Shown: positions 31,662 to 40,912 of the stretch, piece by piece
How the letters are laid out: the number at the start of each line of letters is the position of its first letter
Position numbering within the stretch: the stretch's first letter is position 1
Assembly: GCF_000739615.1 (NCBI RefSeq)
Contig: NZ_BATP01000059.1
Location: 186,001-250,000, forward strand
Direction: 5' to 3'
From: Haloferula sp. BvORR071
GTDB taxonomy: Bacteria; Verrucomicrobiota; Verrucomicrobiia; Verrucomicrobiales; Akkermansiaceae
DNA length: 64,000 bases
Notes under the pieces: generated by a model
Databases searched by the model: none
The model's input: only the letters and a program-made list of their open reading frames with translations
Told to the model about the DNA's origin: nothing
Program-made: the position numbers and the translations under genes

Positions 31662-32531
31662 TCATGGTGCCACGATCGGCCCGTAGGACTCCGGGCGGCG
31701 GTCGCGGTAGAACTGCCAGGTGTTCCGGACTTGCTCGATCATTTCGAGATCGAGGTCGGCGACGATCAGTTCGGTTTGGTCGCGGCTGCCGACGGCGACC
31801 ATCTGGCCGCGGGGATCGCAGAAGTAGGATTGGCCGTAGAATTCGCCGATAGCCCAAGGCTGCTCGGTCCCGACGCGATTGATGGCACCGACGAAGTAGC
31901 CATTCGCCACGGCGTGGGCGGGCTGCTCCAGCTTCCAGAGATACTCGCTGAGGCCGGCGACGGTGGCGGAGGGATTGAAGACGATCTCGGCGCCATTCAG
32001 ACCCAGACAGCGGGCGCCCTCCGGGAAGTGGCGGTCATAGCAGATGTAGACGCCGATCTTGCCGACGGCGGTCTGGAAGACGGGGTAGCCGGTATTTCCC
32101 GGGCGGAAGTAGAACTTCTCCCAGAAGCCGGGGTGGCAGTGGGGGATGTGGTGCTTGCGGTACTTACCGAGGTAGGTGCCATCGGCATCGATCACGGAGG
32201 CGGTATTGTAATACAAGCCGGTTTGCTCGACCTCGTAGATAGGGACAATGAGGACCATGGCGAGGCGCTTGGCGGTCTCCATCATGAGCTGCGTGGTGGG
32301 GCCGTCCGGGATCGGCTCCGTGATGGAATACCAGCGGGTCTGCTGTTCCGCGCAGAAGTAGGGACCGTAGAAGAGCTCCTGCAGGCAGAGAACCTGCACG
32401 CCTTGCTTGGCGGCGTCCTCGATCATCGCCATGTGGCGGGAAATCATCGCCTCGCGGATCACCGCTGGCTCGGCGTCGCCCGGGTGGGTGGAGGAGGACT
32501 GGATCAGGCCGGCGCGAACGATTCGTGGCAT
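31662..32531 (-). CDS. Beta-ureidopropionase (nitrilase superfamily)
   Basis: A 289-residue nitrilase-fold amidohydrolase. The Glu-Lys-Cys triad is visible in LCLQELFYGPYF, GKYRKHHIP and VYICYDRHFPEG. NGAEIVFNPSATVAGLSEYLW and YFVGAINRVGTEQPW are typical of beta-ureidopropionase (N-carbamoyl-beta-alanine amidohydrolase), which hydrolyses the product of dihydropyrimidinase to beta-alanine, CO2 and ammonia. The ATG at 32531 starts MPRIVRAGLIQ; the longer frame upstream would run into the divergent dehydrogenase gene. It is divergent from the dehydrogenase and separated from it by 95 bases with a 16-base palindrome. A general N-carbamoyl amidase is the main alternative, but context favours this call. 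Confidence 0.85.
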   Translation of the reverse strand: MPRIVRAGLIQSSSTHPGDAEPAVIREAMISRHMAMIEDAAKQGVQVLCLQELFYGPYFCAEQQTRWYSITEPIPDGPTTQLMMETAKRLAMVLIVPIYEVEQTGLYYNTASVIDADGTYLGKYRKHHIPHCHPGFWEKFYFRPGNTGYPVFQTAVGKIGVYICYDRHFPEGARCLGLNGAEIVFNPSATVAGLSEYLWKLEQPAHAVANGYFVGAINRVGTEQPWAIGEFYGQSYFCDPRGQMVAVGSRDQTELIVADLDLEMIEQVRNTWQFYRDRRPESYGPIVAP

Positions 32532-32593
32532 GGCTGGGGTCGGGTTGAGGTCGTCTTGTCTTGCCGGAACGGCATGGAATCCGCTAGAAGAGC

Positions 32594-32609
32594 GATTGGC
32601 ATGCCAATC
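32594..32609. promoter_or_regulatory. Perfect palindrome between divergent catabolic genes, candidate operator
   Basis: GATTGGCATGCCAATC is a perfect 16-base palindrome in the 95-base gap between the beta-ureidopropionase gene (minus) and the semialdehyde dehydrogenase gene (plus), ending 17 bases before its ATG. A site in this place could control both genes. No regulator is encoded in the cluster, and I did not see a second copy of the motif upstream of the other pathway genes. Confidence 0.45.
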
Positions 32610-32626
32610 CGCATGCTGGTCAAACC

Positions 32627-34126
32627 ATGAACGGAGCCGTGGAGCAAGCTTGCCCGCTGTATGTCGGGGGAAAATGGAAGGAAGTCGTGGGGCAGGGTAG
32701 CAGCACGGTTTACAATCCCTCCCGCGGGAAGCCGATCGCCAGCGTGCCGATGTGCGGTACGGCGGAGGTGGATGAGGTGGTGGCGGCGGCGAAGGCAGCA
32801 TTCCCCGACTGGCGGGACACGCCGCCGAGCGAGCGGGCACAAGTGCTCTTCCGCTTGAAAATTTTGTTAGAGGATGCGTTTGAGGAACTCTGCCTGGGGA
32901 TCTCGACAGAGCATGGCAAGACGCTCTCCGAGGCCCGCGGTGATTTGCGGCGGGGGATCGAGGTGGTGGAGTTTGCCTGCGGGATCCCGACGCTGCTGAT
33001 GGGCGAGTCACTGGAGAATATCGCGCGGGGGATCGATTGCCACACCGACCGGCATCCGCTGGGGGTGGTGGCGGGGATTTGCCCCTTCAACTTTCCGGCG
33101 TTGGTGCCGATGTGGATGTGGCCGATCGCGATTGCATGCGGGAATACCTTTGTGCTCAAGCCGAGCGAGAAGGTGCCGCTGACGATGCAGCGGGTGGTCG
33201 GGCTGCTGGAGAAGGCAGGGCTGCCGCCGGGTGTGCTGAATATCGTGCACGGCGGGCGGGAGTGCGTGGATGCGCTGTTAGAGCACCCGGATGTTGCCGC
33301 GATTTCCTTTGTGGGGTCGACGCCGGTAGCGCGGGAGATTCACCGCAAGGGCTCGCTGAACGGCAAGCGGGTGCAGGCCGCGGGCGGGGCGAAGAACTTC
33401 GTGATCCTGATGCCCGATGCGGATGTGGAACGCACGGTGGAGGCGGTGAAGGACGGAGCCTTTGGTTGTGCGGGTGAACGCTGCATGGCGGGATCGACGG
33501 CGGTGGCGGTTGGGGATGCGGGGGACAAGTTGCTGCCAGCGCTGGCAGATCTGGTGGGCGCGATGAAGGTCGGGCCGACGGATGTACGCGAGGGCCAGCC
33601 GGACATGGGGGCGGTGATTTCTTCCGAGCACCGGTCGCGGGTCGTGGGGCTGGTGGATGCCGGTGAACGTGCGGGGGCCAAGGTTTTAACAGATGGGCGG
33701 AGGACCAAGGTGGACGAGGCGCCTGAGGGGTTCTTCCTAGGGCCCACGGTGATCGATCAGGTGACGCCGGATAATCCGCTGATGGAGACGGAGGTCTTCG
33801 GGCCGGTGCTGGCGGTGCTTCGGGCAAAGACGCTCGATGAGGCGATCGCGCTGGCGAACCGGCAGGCTTTTGGCAATGGCGCGGCGATCTTCACGAATTC
33901 CGGCAAGGCAGCGCGGGAGTTCCGCAGGCAGGTCAGTGCGGGGATGGTAGGTGTCAATGTGGGTGTGCCGGCGCCGCTGGCCTACTTCCCTTTTAGCGGG
34001 TGGAATGATTCGTTCTTCGGTGATCTCCACATCCAAGGGAAAGAGAGTGTTGAGTTTTTCACCAAGCGGAAGACGACGACGACGCGGTGGTTTTCCTTCG
34101 GGGATGGGGAGGTGTGGGCGAAGTGA
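32627..34126 (+). CDS. mmsA: CoA-acylating (methyl)malonate-semialdehyde dehydrogenase
   Basis: A 499-residue aldehyde dehydrogenase of the MmsA type. The N terminus has LYVGGKWKEVVGQGSSTVYNP; then come CPFNFPALVPMWMWPIAIACGNTFVLKPSEKVPLTM and GGAKNFVILMPDAD, where the usual general-base Glu motif is absent as expected for CoA-acylating enzymes, and the catalytic Cys in GCAGERCMAGS. It converts malonate semialdehyde (from beta-alanine) to acetyl-CoA and CO2, and methylmalonate semialdehyde (from thymine) to propionyl-CoA. It opens the plus-strand half of the cluster, 39 bases before the dihydropyrimidinase gene. Start ATG 32627 is 95 bases from the divergent gene. Confidence 0.9.
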   Translation: MNGAVEQACPLYVGGKWKEVVGQGSSTVYNPSRGKPIASVPMCGTAEVDEVVAAAKAAFPDWRDTPPSERAQVLFRLKILLEDAFEELCLGISTEHGKTLSEARGDLRRGIEVVEFACGIPTLLMGESLENIARGIDCHTDRHPLGVVAGICPFNFPALVPMWMWPIAIACGNTFVLKPSEKVPLTMQRVVGLLEKAGLPPGVLNIVHGGRECVDALLEHPDVAAISFVGSTPVAREIHRKGSLNGKRVQAAGGAKNFVILMPDADVERTVEAVKDGAFGCAGERCMAGSTAVAVGDAGDKLLPALADLVGAMKVGPTDVREGQPDMGAVISSEHRSRVVGLVDAGERAGAKVLTDGRRTKVDEAPEGFFLGPTVIDQVTPDNPLMETEVFGPVLAVLRAKTLDEAIALANRQAFGNGAAIFTNSGKAAREFRRQVSAGMVGVNVGVPAPLAYFPFSGWNDSFFGDLHIQGKESVEFFTKRKTTTTRWFSFGDGEVWAK

Positions 34127-34165
34127 TGCGATAGCCGCCAGCCTCTAGTTCACTCGGTATTTCCT

Positions 34166-35605
34166 ATGACTCTTCTCATTCGCAATGGCGACATTATCAC
34201 CTCCAAGGAACGGCGTACTGCCGACATCCTTTGCGAGAATGGAGTGATCACTGCCATCGGGCGGGATCTGCAGACACCTGATGGGGCGGAGGTGATCGAT
34301 GCCACGGGCAAGTATGTCTTCCCCGGGTTCATCGATCCGCATGTGCACATTTACCTGCCCTTCATGGGCACCTATTCGAAGGACGATTGGGAGAGTGGCA
34401 GTAAGGCTGCGCTGATGGGTGGCACCACGACGCTGATTGAGATGTGCTGCCCCTCCCGCAAGGAAGATCCGCTGGAGGCGATCCGCCTGTGGAAGAGCAA
34501 GGCGGCGGGGCTTGCTTCCTGCGACTACACCTTCCATGCGGGCGTCACTCGTTTCGATCAAACCACGCCCGCCGCGCTGAAGGCCGTGGTGGAGGAGGAG
34601 AAGATTTCGTCCTTCAAGGTCTTCCTGGCCTACAAGGGGGCTTTCGGGATCGAGGATACGGAACTCTATCAGACTCTCTCGCTGGCGAAGGATCTGGGCG
34701 TGATCGTCACCGCGCATTGCGAGAATGCCGACCTCGTGGCGGAGACCCAGAAGAAGCTGGTGGCCGAGGGTAAGACCGGGCCGGAGTGGCACGAGCCATC
34801 GCGACCGATGGCGGTGGAGGCGGAGGGCTGCCATCACCTCATGACTTTCGCCGAGATGACGGGTGCCGAGGTGTATGTGGTGCATACGAGTTGCCAGCCG
34901 GCGGTGGAGGCGATCATGGCCGCGCGTGAGCGTGGGGTGAAGGCGGGGATCGAGACGGTGGCACCGTATCTCACGCTCGATAGCTCCTATGCCCAAAAGC
35001 CGGGCTTCGAAGGGGCGAAGTATGTGATGAGCCCGCCGATCCGGGCGAAGGAACAGCAGGACTACCTGTGGCAGGCTTTGGCTGATGGGACAATTGATAC
35101 CGTGGCCACGGATCACGCGCCCTTTGACTACGTCACGCAGAAGCACATGGGGCATCCCGAGGCGGGCAAGGCAGTGGATGCTTCTTTTCGTCCGATCGGG
35201 AACGCCGCCAACTTCACGCTGATCCCGAATGGGATCCCGAGCGTGGAGGAGCGGGTGAAGTTGCTCTACACTCACGGCGTGGCGACAGGCCGGATCGACC
35301 TGCAGACCTTTGTGCGGGTGGCCAGCACGCGGGCAGCGGAGATCTTCGGACTCTACCCGCGAAAGGGCGAGATTGCGCCGGGAAGCGATGCGGATCTGGT
35401 GATCTGGGATCCGAACTTCACCGGCTTGATCACTGTGGCCAGCCAGTCGATGGCGACCGACTACTCAGCCTTCGAAGGTTGGCCGATCCAAGGGCGGCCG
35501 GAGACAGTGACGGTGCGGGGGAAGGTGATGGTGAGGGATGGGGAGTGGTGCGGAGCTAAGGGGTGGGGGAGCTTTCTGCCGCGCGAGCCCAAGGCCGTTT
35601 CTTGA
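34166..35605 (+). CDS. hydA: Dihydropyrimidinase (D-hydantoinase family)
   Basis: A 479-residue cyclic amidohydrolase. The di-metal site starts with GFIDPHVHIYLPFMG, and the lysine expected to be carboxylated lies in SSFKVFLAYKG. Further His ligands are in VTAHCENADLV and VYVVHTSC, and the catalytic Asp in DTVATDHAPFDY. The NAANFTLIPNGIPSVEERV segment distinguishes dihydropyrimidinases and hydantoinases from dihydroorotases. It opens dihydrouracil to N-carbamoyl-beta-alanine. It follows the semialdehyde dehydrogenase after 39 bases and precedes the permease. Its neighbours argue for the pyrimidine substrate rather than hydantoins. Confidence 0.9.
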   Translation: MTLLIRNGDIITSKERRTADILCENGVITAIGRDLQTPDGAEVIDATGKYVFPGFIDPHVHIYLPFMGTYSKDDWESGSKAALMGGTTTLIEMCCPSRKEDPLEAIRLWKSKAAGLASCDYTFHAGVTRFDQTTPAALKAVVEEEKISSFKVFLAYKGAFGIEDTELYQTLSLAKDLGVIVTAHCENADLVAETQKKLVAEGKTGPEWHEPSRPMAVEAEGCHHLMTFAEMTGAEVYVVHTSCQPAVEAIMAARERGVKAGIETVAPYLTLDSSYAQKPGFEGAKYVMSPPIRAKEQQDYLWQALADGTIDTVATDHAPFDYVTQKHMGHPEAGKAVDASFRPIGNAANFTLIPNGIPSVEERVKLLYTHGVATGRIDLQTFVRVASTRAAEIFGLYPRKGEIAPGSDADLVIWDPNFTGLITVASQSMATDYSAFEGWPIQGRPETVTVRGKVMVRDGEWCGAKGWGSFLPREPKAVS

Positions 35606-35649
35606 ATCTCAAATTTGAAATCTGAAATTTGAGATTCTGAATCTCTCAT
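35601..35649. repeat. Degenerate heptamer array with 13-base inverted repeat
   Basis: Seven consecutive seven-base units, nearly all ending in AAT or GAT (for instance TTGAAAT and CTGAAAT), cover the end of hydA and the gap to the permease. Inside them is a perfect 13-base inverted repeat (35604-35616 with 35625-35637, eight-base loop), able to form a hairpin ahead of the permease start. Confidence 0.65.
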
Positions 35650-35656
35650 CCTCTCC

Positions 35657-37129
35657 ATGCATCATCCCGCCCACGACGCCAATCTAACCAACGAGGACCT
35701 CGCCCCGGTCCCGCCTGAGAAGCGAACGTGGACGATGTGGAACTTCGCGGCGCTGTGGATCTCCATGGCCGCCTGCATCCCCACCTACATGCTCGCCTCG
35801 GGCCTGGTGGAGAAGGGCATGAACTGGTGGCAAGCGGTGCTCACCGTGTTCCTTGGCAATGCTATCGTGCTGGTGCCGATGATCCTCAATGCCCACGCGG
35901 GTGCGGCTTACGGCATTCCCTTTCCGGTCTTCTGCCGGGCTTCCTTCGGCACCCTTGGCGCGAATGTCCCGGCAGTGCTGCGAGCCCTCGTTGCCTGCGG
36001 TTGGTTCGGCATCCAGGCTTGGATTGGAGGCGATGCGATACACCAGATCCTCGCGGTCTTTTTCCCAGCGATGGCGGCAGGAGAGCCAATCTCCGGCATC
36101 GGCATCAATGCCAGCCAGCTTCTCTGCTTCCTCTTCTTTTGGAGCATCAACATGTGGGTGATCTACCGCGGGATCCACACCATCCGCATCCTGCTTTCGA
36201 TCAAGGCTCCCTTGCTAATTCTTCTCGGCCTCGCCCTCTTGTGCTGGGCCTATAGCGCTGCCGGTGGCTTCGGGCCGATGCTCTCGAAGCCCTCCGTCTT
36301 CGGGCCCGGCCAGCCGAAGGCGGGGCAGTTTCCGCTCTTCTTCCTCGGCGCGCTCACCGGCATGGTTGGCTTCTGGGCCACGCTCTCGCTCAATATCCCG
36401 GACTTCACCCGCTACGCCCGCTCGCAGAAGGATCAGATCCTGGGCCAGTCGATCGGCTTGGCACCGACGATGGGGCTCTACGCCTTCATCGGGGTGGCCG
36501 TGACATCAGCCACCGCCGTCATCTATGGTGGCGATGGGATCTGGGATCCGGTCAAGGTGCTCACGCGTTTCACGAATCCTGCCGTGCTGGTCATCGCGAT
36601 GCTCGCCCTGTGCATCGCGACCCTTGCTACCAACATCGCCGCCAACGTCGTCAGCCCCGCGAATGATTTCGCCAACCTGGCACCGAGCAAGATCTCCTTC
36701 CGCACCGGCGGCTTCATCACCGGTATTGTCGGCGTGTTGATGATGCCCTGGAAGCTGGTTGCGGATCCCAACGGCTACATCTTCACCTGGCTGATTGGCT
36801 ACAGTGCCCTGTTAGGTCCCATCGCTGGCATCATGATCGCGGATTATTTCGTGATCCGCCGTCGCAAGCTCGACGTGGACGACCTCTATCGCGCGAACGG
36901 GCAGTATCGCTACACCAATGGCGTCAGCTACGCCGCTCTCGGAGCCTTTGTGTTGGCCGTCCTGCCGAATCTCCCCGGCTTCCTCGTGGAGATCAAGGTA
37001 GTGGATGCTGCCGCCGTCCCAGACTTCCTGGAAGTGCTCTATAAGCAGGCTTGGTTCGTCGGCTTCGCCCTCGCCTTCGCGCTCTACCTGCTGTTCCGCC
37101 ATCTCGGTAACCTGAAGATCCCCGCCTGA
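35657..37129 (+). CDS. NCS1 family nucleobase permease
   Basis: A 490-residue membrane protein with about twelve hydrophobic segments. The N terminus LTNEDLAPVPPEKRTWTMWNFAALWISM and the GMNWWQAVLTVFLGNAIVLVPMIL segment are NCS1 signatures, and IPDFTRYARSQKDQILGQ and ATLATNIAANVVSPANDFANL match the sodium/proton-coupled uracil, allantoin and cytosine carriers (Mhp1, PucI) and, as I recall, the plant PLUTO carrier. Sitting between dihydropyrimidinase and the aminotransferase, it probably imports uracil or thymine for the pathway. It follows hydA by 51 bases and precedes the aminotransferase gene by 19. Length matches the family. Confidence 0.9.
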   Translation: MHHPAHDANLTNEDLAPVPPEKRTWTMWNFAALWISMAACIPTYMLASGLVEKGMNWWQAVLTVFLGNAIVLVPMILNAHAGAAYGIPFPVFCRASFGTLGANVPAVLRALVACGWFGIQAWIGGDAIHQILAVFFPAMAAGEPISGIGINASQLLCFLFFWSINMWVIYRGIHTIRILLSIKAPLLILLGLALLCWAYSAAGGFGPMLSKPSVFGPGQPKAGQFPLFFLGALTGMVGFWATLSLNIPDFTRYARSQKDQILGQSIGLAPTMGLYAFIGVAVTSATAVIYGGDGIWDPVKVLTRFTNPAVLVIAMLALCIATLATNIAANVVSPANDFANLAPSKISFRTGGFITGIVGVLMMPWKLVADPNGYIFTWLIGYSALLGPIAGIMIADYFVIRRRKLDVDDLYRANGQYRYTNGVSYAALGAFVLAVLPNLPGFLVEIKVVDAAAVPDFLEVLYKQAWFVGFALAFALYLLFRHLGNLKIPA

Positions 37130-37148
37130 TCCCAACCTTTCCAAACCC

Positions 37149-38483
37149 ATGGCCACGCTCCCACCCTTCGACTACACCCCGATGCCTTACGAGGGTCCTT
37201 CCTCAGAGGAAGTGCTCGCCCTGCGCAAGCAATACGTCAGCCCCGGCATCTTCCACTACTACAAGAAGCCGATCATGATCGTCGAAGGGAAAGGGCAATA
37301 CCTCTTCGACGAAACGGGCCGCCGCTACATGGATGGCTTCGGCGGGATCGTCACGGTGAGCGTGGGCCATTGCCATCCGGAAGTGGTGGCCGCGGCCAAT
37401 CTCCAGAACGAAACGATCTCCCACACCACCACGATTTACCTGCACCCGAACATCGCGCTCTATGCGAAGGAACTCGCGGCGAAGATGCCGGGCGATTTGA
37501 AGGTCTGCTATTTCGTGAACTCGGGCTCCGAGGCCAATGATCTCGCGATGTTGATGGCCCGGGCCTACACCGGGAACTACGATGCGATCGCGCTGCGCAA
37601 TGCCTATCACGGCGGCAGCCCTTCCGCGATGGCCCTGACCTCGCACCACACCTGGAAGTTCAACGTGCCGCACTCCTATGGGGTGCAGCATGCGCGGATG
37701 CCGGATCTGTATCGCGGTCCTTTCGGCAAGGATGATCCGGAGGCTGGCCGCAAGTATGCCGCGGATGTCGAGGATCTGATCCGCTTCGGTAGCTCAGGCA
37801 AGATCGCGGCCTTCATTGCCGAGTCGATTCAAGGCGTCGGTGGCACGGTGGTGTTTCCCGATGGCTATCTGAAGCACGCTTATGCGCATGCCCGCGCGGC
37901 CGGTGGCCTGTGCATCGCGGATGAGGTGCAGGCAGGCTTCGGCAGGACGGGCACGCACTTCTGGGGCTTCGAGACGCAGGGCGTGATCCCGGATATCGTC
38001 ACGATGGCGAAGGGAATCGGCAATGGCTGCCCGCTTGCCGCGGTGGTCACGACACCGGAGATTGCGCAGACCCTGGCGACCCGGATTCACTTCAATACCT
38101 TCGGCGGCAATCCAGTCTCGATGGCGCAAGGCCGGGCGGTGCTGCGGGTGATCGAGAAGGAGGGGCTTCAGGCGAACTCGCTCAAGATCGGGGCGAAGTT
38201 GAGCGAAGGTTTCAACCGGCTTGCCGCGAAGCATGCATTGATCGGCGATGTCCGCGGGCTAGGGCTAATGCTGGGTGTGGAGCTGGTGAAGGACCGTGCG
38301 ACCAAGGAGCCGGCCCGTGACGAGTGTGCGGCGGTCTTCGAACGCTGCAAGGAGCTGGGCCTGCTGATCGGCAAGGGTGGCTTGTGGGGGAATACCCTGC
38401 GGATCAAGCCGCCGATGTGCATTACCGAGGCGGATGCCGACTTTGTGCTAGAGGTGATCGATCAGGCGATCGGCGAGGTGTGA
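37149..38483 (+). CDS. Class III aminotransferase, AGXT2/PYD4-like (beta-alanine or beta-aminoisobutyrate)
   Basis: A 444-residue PLP enzyme. The N terminus PFDYTPMPYEGPS closely matches, from memory, plant and animal alanine-glyoxylate aminotransferase 2 (PYD4/AGXT2), which uses beta-alanine and beta-aminoisobutyrate. Visible: FVNSGSEANDLAMLMARAYTG, GFGRTGTHFWGFE preceded by IADEVQAGF (Asp that holds the pyridine nitrogen), and the Schiff-base Lys at about residue 288 in MAKGIGNG, then HFNTFGGNPVSMAQG. It makes malonate semialdehyde for the MmsA-type enzyme in the same cluster. It is the last plus-strand gene of the block; the convergent PEP-synthase-like gene ends five bases later. Confidence 0.88.
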   Translation: MATLPPFDYTPMPYEGPSSEEVLALRKQYVSPGIFHYYKKPIMIVEGKGQYLFDETGRRYMDGFGGIVTVSVGHCHPEVVAAANLQNETISHTTTIYLHPNIALYAKELAAKMPGDLKVCYFVNSGSEANDLAMLMARAYTGNYDAIALRNAYHGGSPSAMALTSHHTWKFNVPHSYGVQHARMPDLYRGPFGKDDPEAGRKYAADVEDLIRFGSSGKIAAFIAESIQGVGGTVVFPDGYLKHAYAHARAAGGLCIADEVQAGFGRTGTHFWGFETQGVIPDIVTMAKGIGNGCPLAAVVTTPEIAQTLATRIHFNTFGGNPVSMAQGRAVLRVIEKEGLQANSLKIGAKLSEGFNRLAAKHALIGDVRGLGLMLGVELVKDRATKEPARDECAAVFERCKELGLLIGKGGLWGNTLRIKPPMCITEADADFVLEVIDQAIGEV

Positions 38484-38488
38484 GCGGT

Positions 38489-40912
38489 TCACCCCGCCAT
38501 CACCAATCCGCGCAGGCCATCGACCTTCACGCGACTGCCTTGAGGGAGGCGCGAGAGGCAGCCGGGAACTGACATGACGGCGGGAATGCCGAGTTCCCGA
38601 GCCGTGACCGCGCCATGCGAGAGCGGTCCGCCGCTCTCGGTGATAACGGCCGCAGCCAGGTGGAAGAGGGGAGTCCAAGCTGGATTCGTGGTGCGGCTGA
38701 CCAAGACGGCGCCCACCGGGAAACCGGCGAAGTCTTCCGGGCCGCGCACATGGTGGATGAGACCTTCGGCGATGCCGGGGCTGCCGGGCAGACCCTTTAG
38801 AGGCCCCTCGGCATGCTCTTCTAACCATTCGTCTCCTCCCGGCGTCCATGCCGGTTCGCGGGCTGCGGCGGCTAGGTAGGCTTGCTTGCTTTCCCGGACC
38901 GCGATCGCGAATGCTTGCTGCTCTTCCTCCGTGTCCGCGATGAGGAGTGCGTCAATCTGTGCGGTCTTGGCGAAGAAGAGGTCGAGCGGCTCGTCCACGA
39001 GGCCGCGCTTCACCAGTCGCTCGCCCAGTGTTGCGATGGCCCGACGGATCGGCCGGTTCAGGCGGGTGGTGTGGTAGTGCTCCAGATCATCGAGCTGGGT
39101 GTAAACCCGGGCGAGACGGAGCAGCTCCGAGAAGAAGAAGCGCCATGGCTCCGGGGTAAGTTGTAGGAACTGCTGCTCCGCTTCGTGTGAGGCCAGTTTC
39201 GCCTGACGTTCGGTGTCCAATGCCGCGGCCGGGGTCTCCGCCAGCGCCCGGATGTGGTCCAGCACGACGCCCGGAGCATCACCCCAGGGGGCGTGATACA
39301 TGTCGAAGTCGGTCTCGCGGTGTCCGTGGTCGCTGAGGAATTTCTCGAAGCGCTATTCGAAGGCCGGATGGAGATCGATGGTTCCGGCGGCCAACTCGAC
39401 CCGCAAAGCATCATCGCCGCGGACCATGGCCGCCATCTCCTGGAGTTCGCGATTGATCTGCGAGGTCTTGGTGTTTCCCCAAGCCAGCAGGGATTGGAAC
39501 AGGCTTGTGACCTCCTCCTGCGGCGCGACGAAGGAAACCAGCTTATGCAAGAGCCGGCAGAGCAGTCCGTGAGTGATGGAGATGGCAATGTTCGGGCGGA
39601 AATAGTCAGACCCGTGTTGCACCAGGTCCTTCGCCTGCTGCCACAGCTCGCGATCGCTGAGCGAGGCGAGGTCTGTCGCGCAAGCGCGGCCGATCCCGAT
39701 CAGATAGCCGTCGAGATCGCGCATCCAGTCCACCGGCAATTGCTGAACCCAGCGGAAGTCATCGCGGAAGCGCGGGACCAGATCCTCCAGCTGATCGAGG
39801 TTGTTGGCCTCGAAGGGCAGGCGGCAGTAGCGCTCGACCAGATTCTGGTTGCCGTAGATGTAGTGATCGAAGCTCGCGAACCAGCGCCCGGGGCAGGGCG
39901 GCATCCCCATCAGCCGGAGCGACCACGCGAGCGAGTCGTGAAAGCCCGCTTCGACGAATTCCCAGGTCAGTGGTGTGATCGGGCCGGGGAAGCGTTCGGC
40001 GGATTCGTCCCGGGTCCAGCGTTCCGGGAGAGTCGTGATCGCGCGCGCCTGCAATAGCCAGAGCTTGCCCCCGGCAAAGCCCCACTCAATGTCCTGGGGG
40101 AAGGCGGCCTTGGCTTCCACATCGAGCACCAGGCGGGCGACCGAGCGGAGTTGTTCATCGTTCAGGCAGGGCAGGGTGGAGGCATCGCCTGTTAGATCGA
40201 TGTGGCGGATGCCTTCAGCGACCGCGATCGTTTGAAGGGCTTTGACGGCGATCTTGGCTTCGAGGATCTCCAGCCGCTCGCGGTCGAGGACCCAGTGATC
40301 GACCGGCGATTCGCCGCTGACCACGGATTCTCCCAAGCCATGGTTCGCATCGATCAGGATACGCCGGGCGTCACCGCTGACCGGATCGAGGCTGAAGGCA
40401 ACGCCGGCGGCCTCGCAGGGGATCATGCGCTGGACCACCACGGCCATGCTGGCTTGGGCATGATCGTAGCCGCGCTGGCTGCGGTAGGCGACGGCGCGCT
40501 CACTCCAGAGCGAGAGGAAGCAATCCCGCACCCGCTGGAGAATTGCATCGGCGCTGCGGACGTTCAGATAAGTCTCGTGTTGCCCGGCGAAGGCGGACTC
40601 GGCCAAGTCCTCCATGGTTGAGGATGAGCGCACCGCGTAAGCCCCCGGCCCAAAGCGTTCCAAGAGGCTACGGATTTCCGACTCGAGGGCCTCGGGCAGC
40701 GAGGTGCCGGCCAAGGATTCGCCAATCGAGGTGAGATCGGAGCTGCCGCAAAGCGCTGCAAACTCGCGATAGGCGCCGGAGCTGACGATGAAGGCGTCAG
40801 GAACGGGGAAGCCCTCGCGCTGGAGCTTCGCCAGCCGCGAGCCCTTCCCCCCGCTCAGCTCGGGGTCGCTCGCTGCGGGATCTTGCAGGGTCAGAACCAA
40901 AGGAGATTTCAT
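38489..40912 (-). pseudogene. PEP-synthase/rifampin-phosphotransferase-like gene interrupted by an in-frame TAG
   Basis: Read as one frame from ATG 40912 this encodes 808 codons with a single stop, TAG at 39353-39355. Before it (519 residues) stands an ATP-grasp domain: SGGKGSRLAKLQREGFPVPDAFIV, YAVRSSSTMEDLAESAFAGQHET and AAGVAFSLDPVSGD, and DIEWGFAGGKLWLLQARAITTLP. After it comes FEKFLSDHGHRETDFDM, the GHR segment of the family, and the phosphohistidine domain ESGGPLSHGAVTARELGIPAVM with His codon 38615-38617. The domains belong to one enzyme that transfers phosphate via the His. A CAG or similar codon turned to TAG would explain it. The second half has an ATG (39301) but no ribosome-binding site. 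Alternatives are an assembly error or readthrough. It overlaps the PAP2 gene end by 116 bases. Confidence 0.78.

Noticed and set aside
38489..39301. The 3' half of the PEP-synthase-like gene as an independent, naturally split subunit.
   Set aside because: No ribosome-binding site precedes ATG 39301, and conserved residues lie between the stop and that ATG, which favours a broken single gene.
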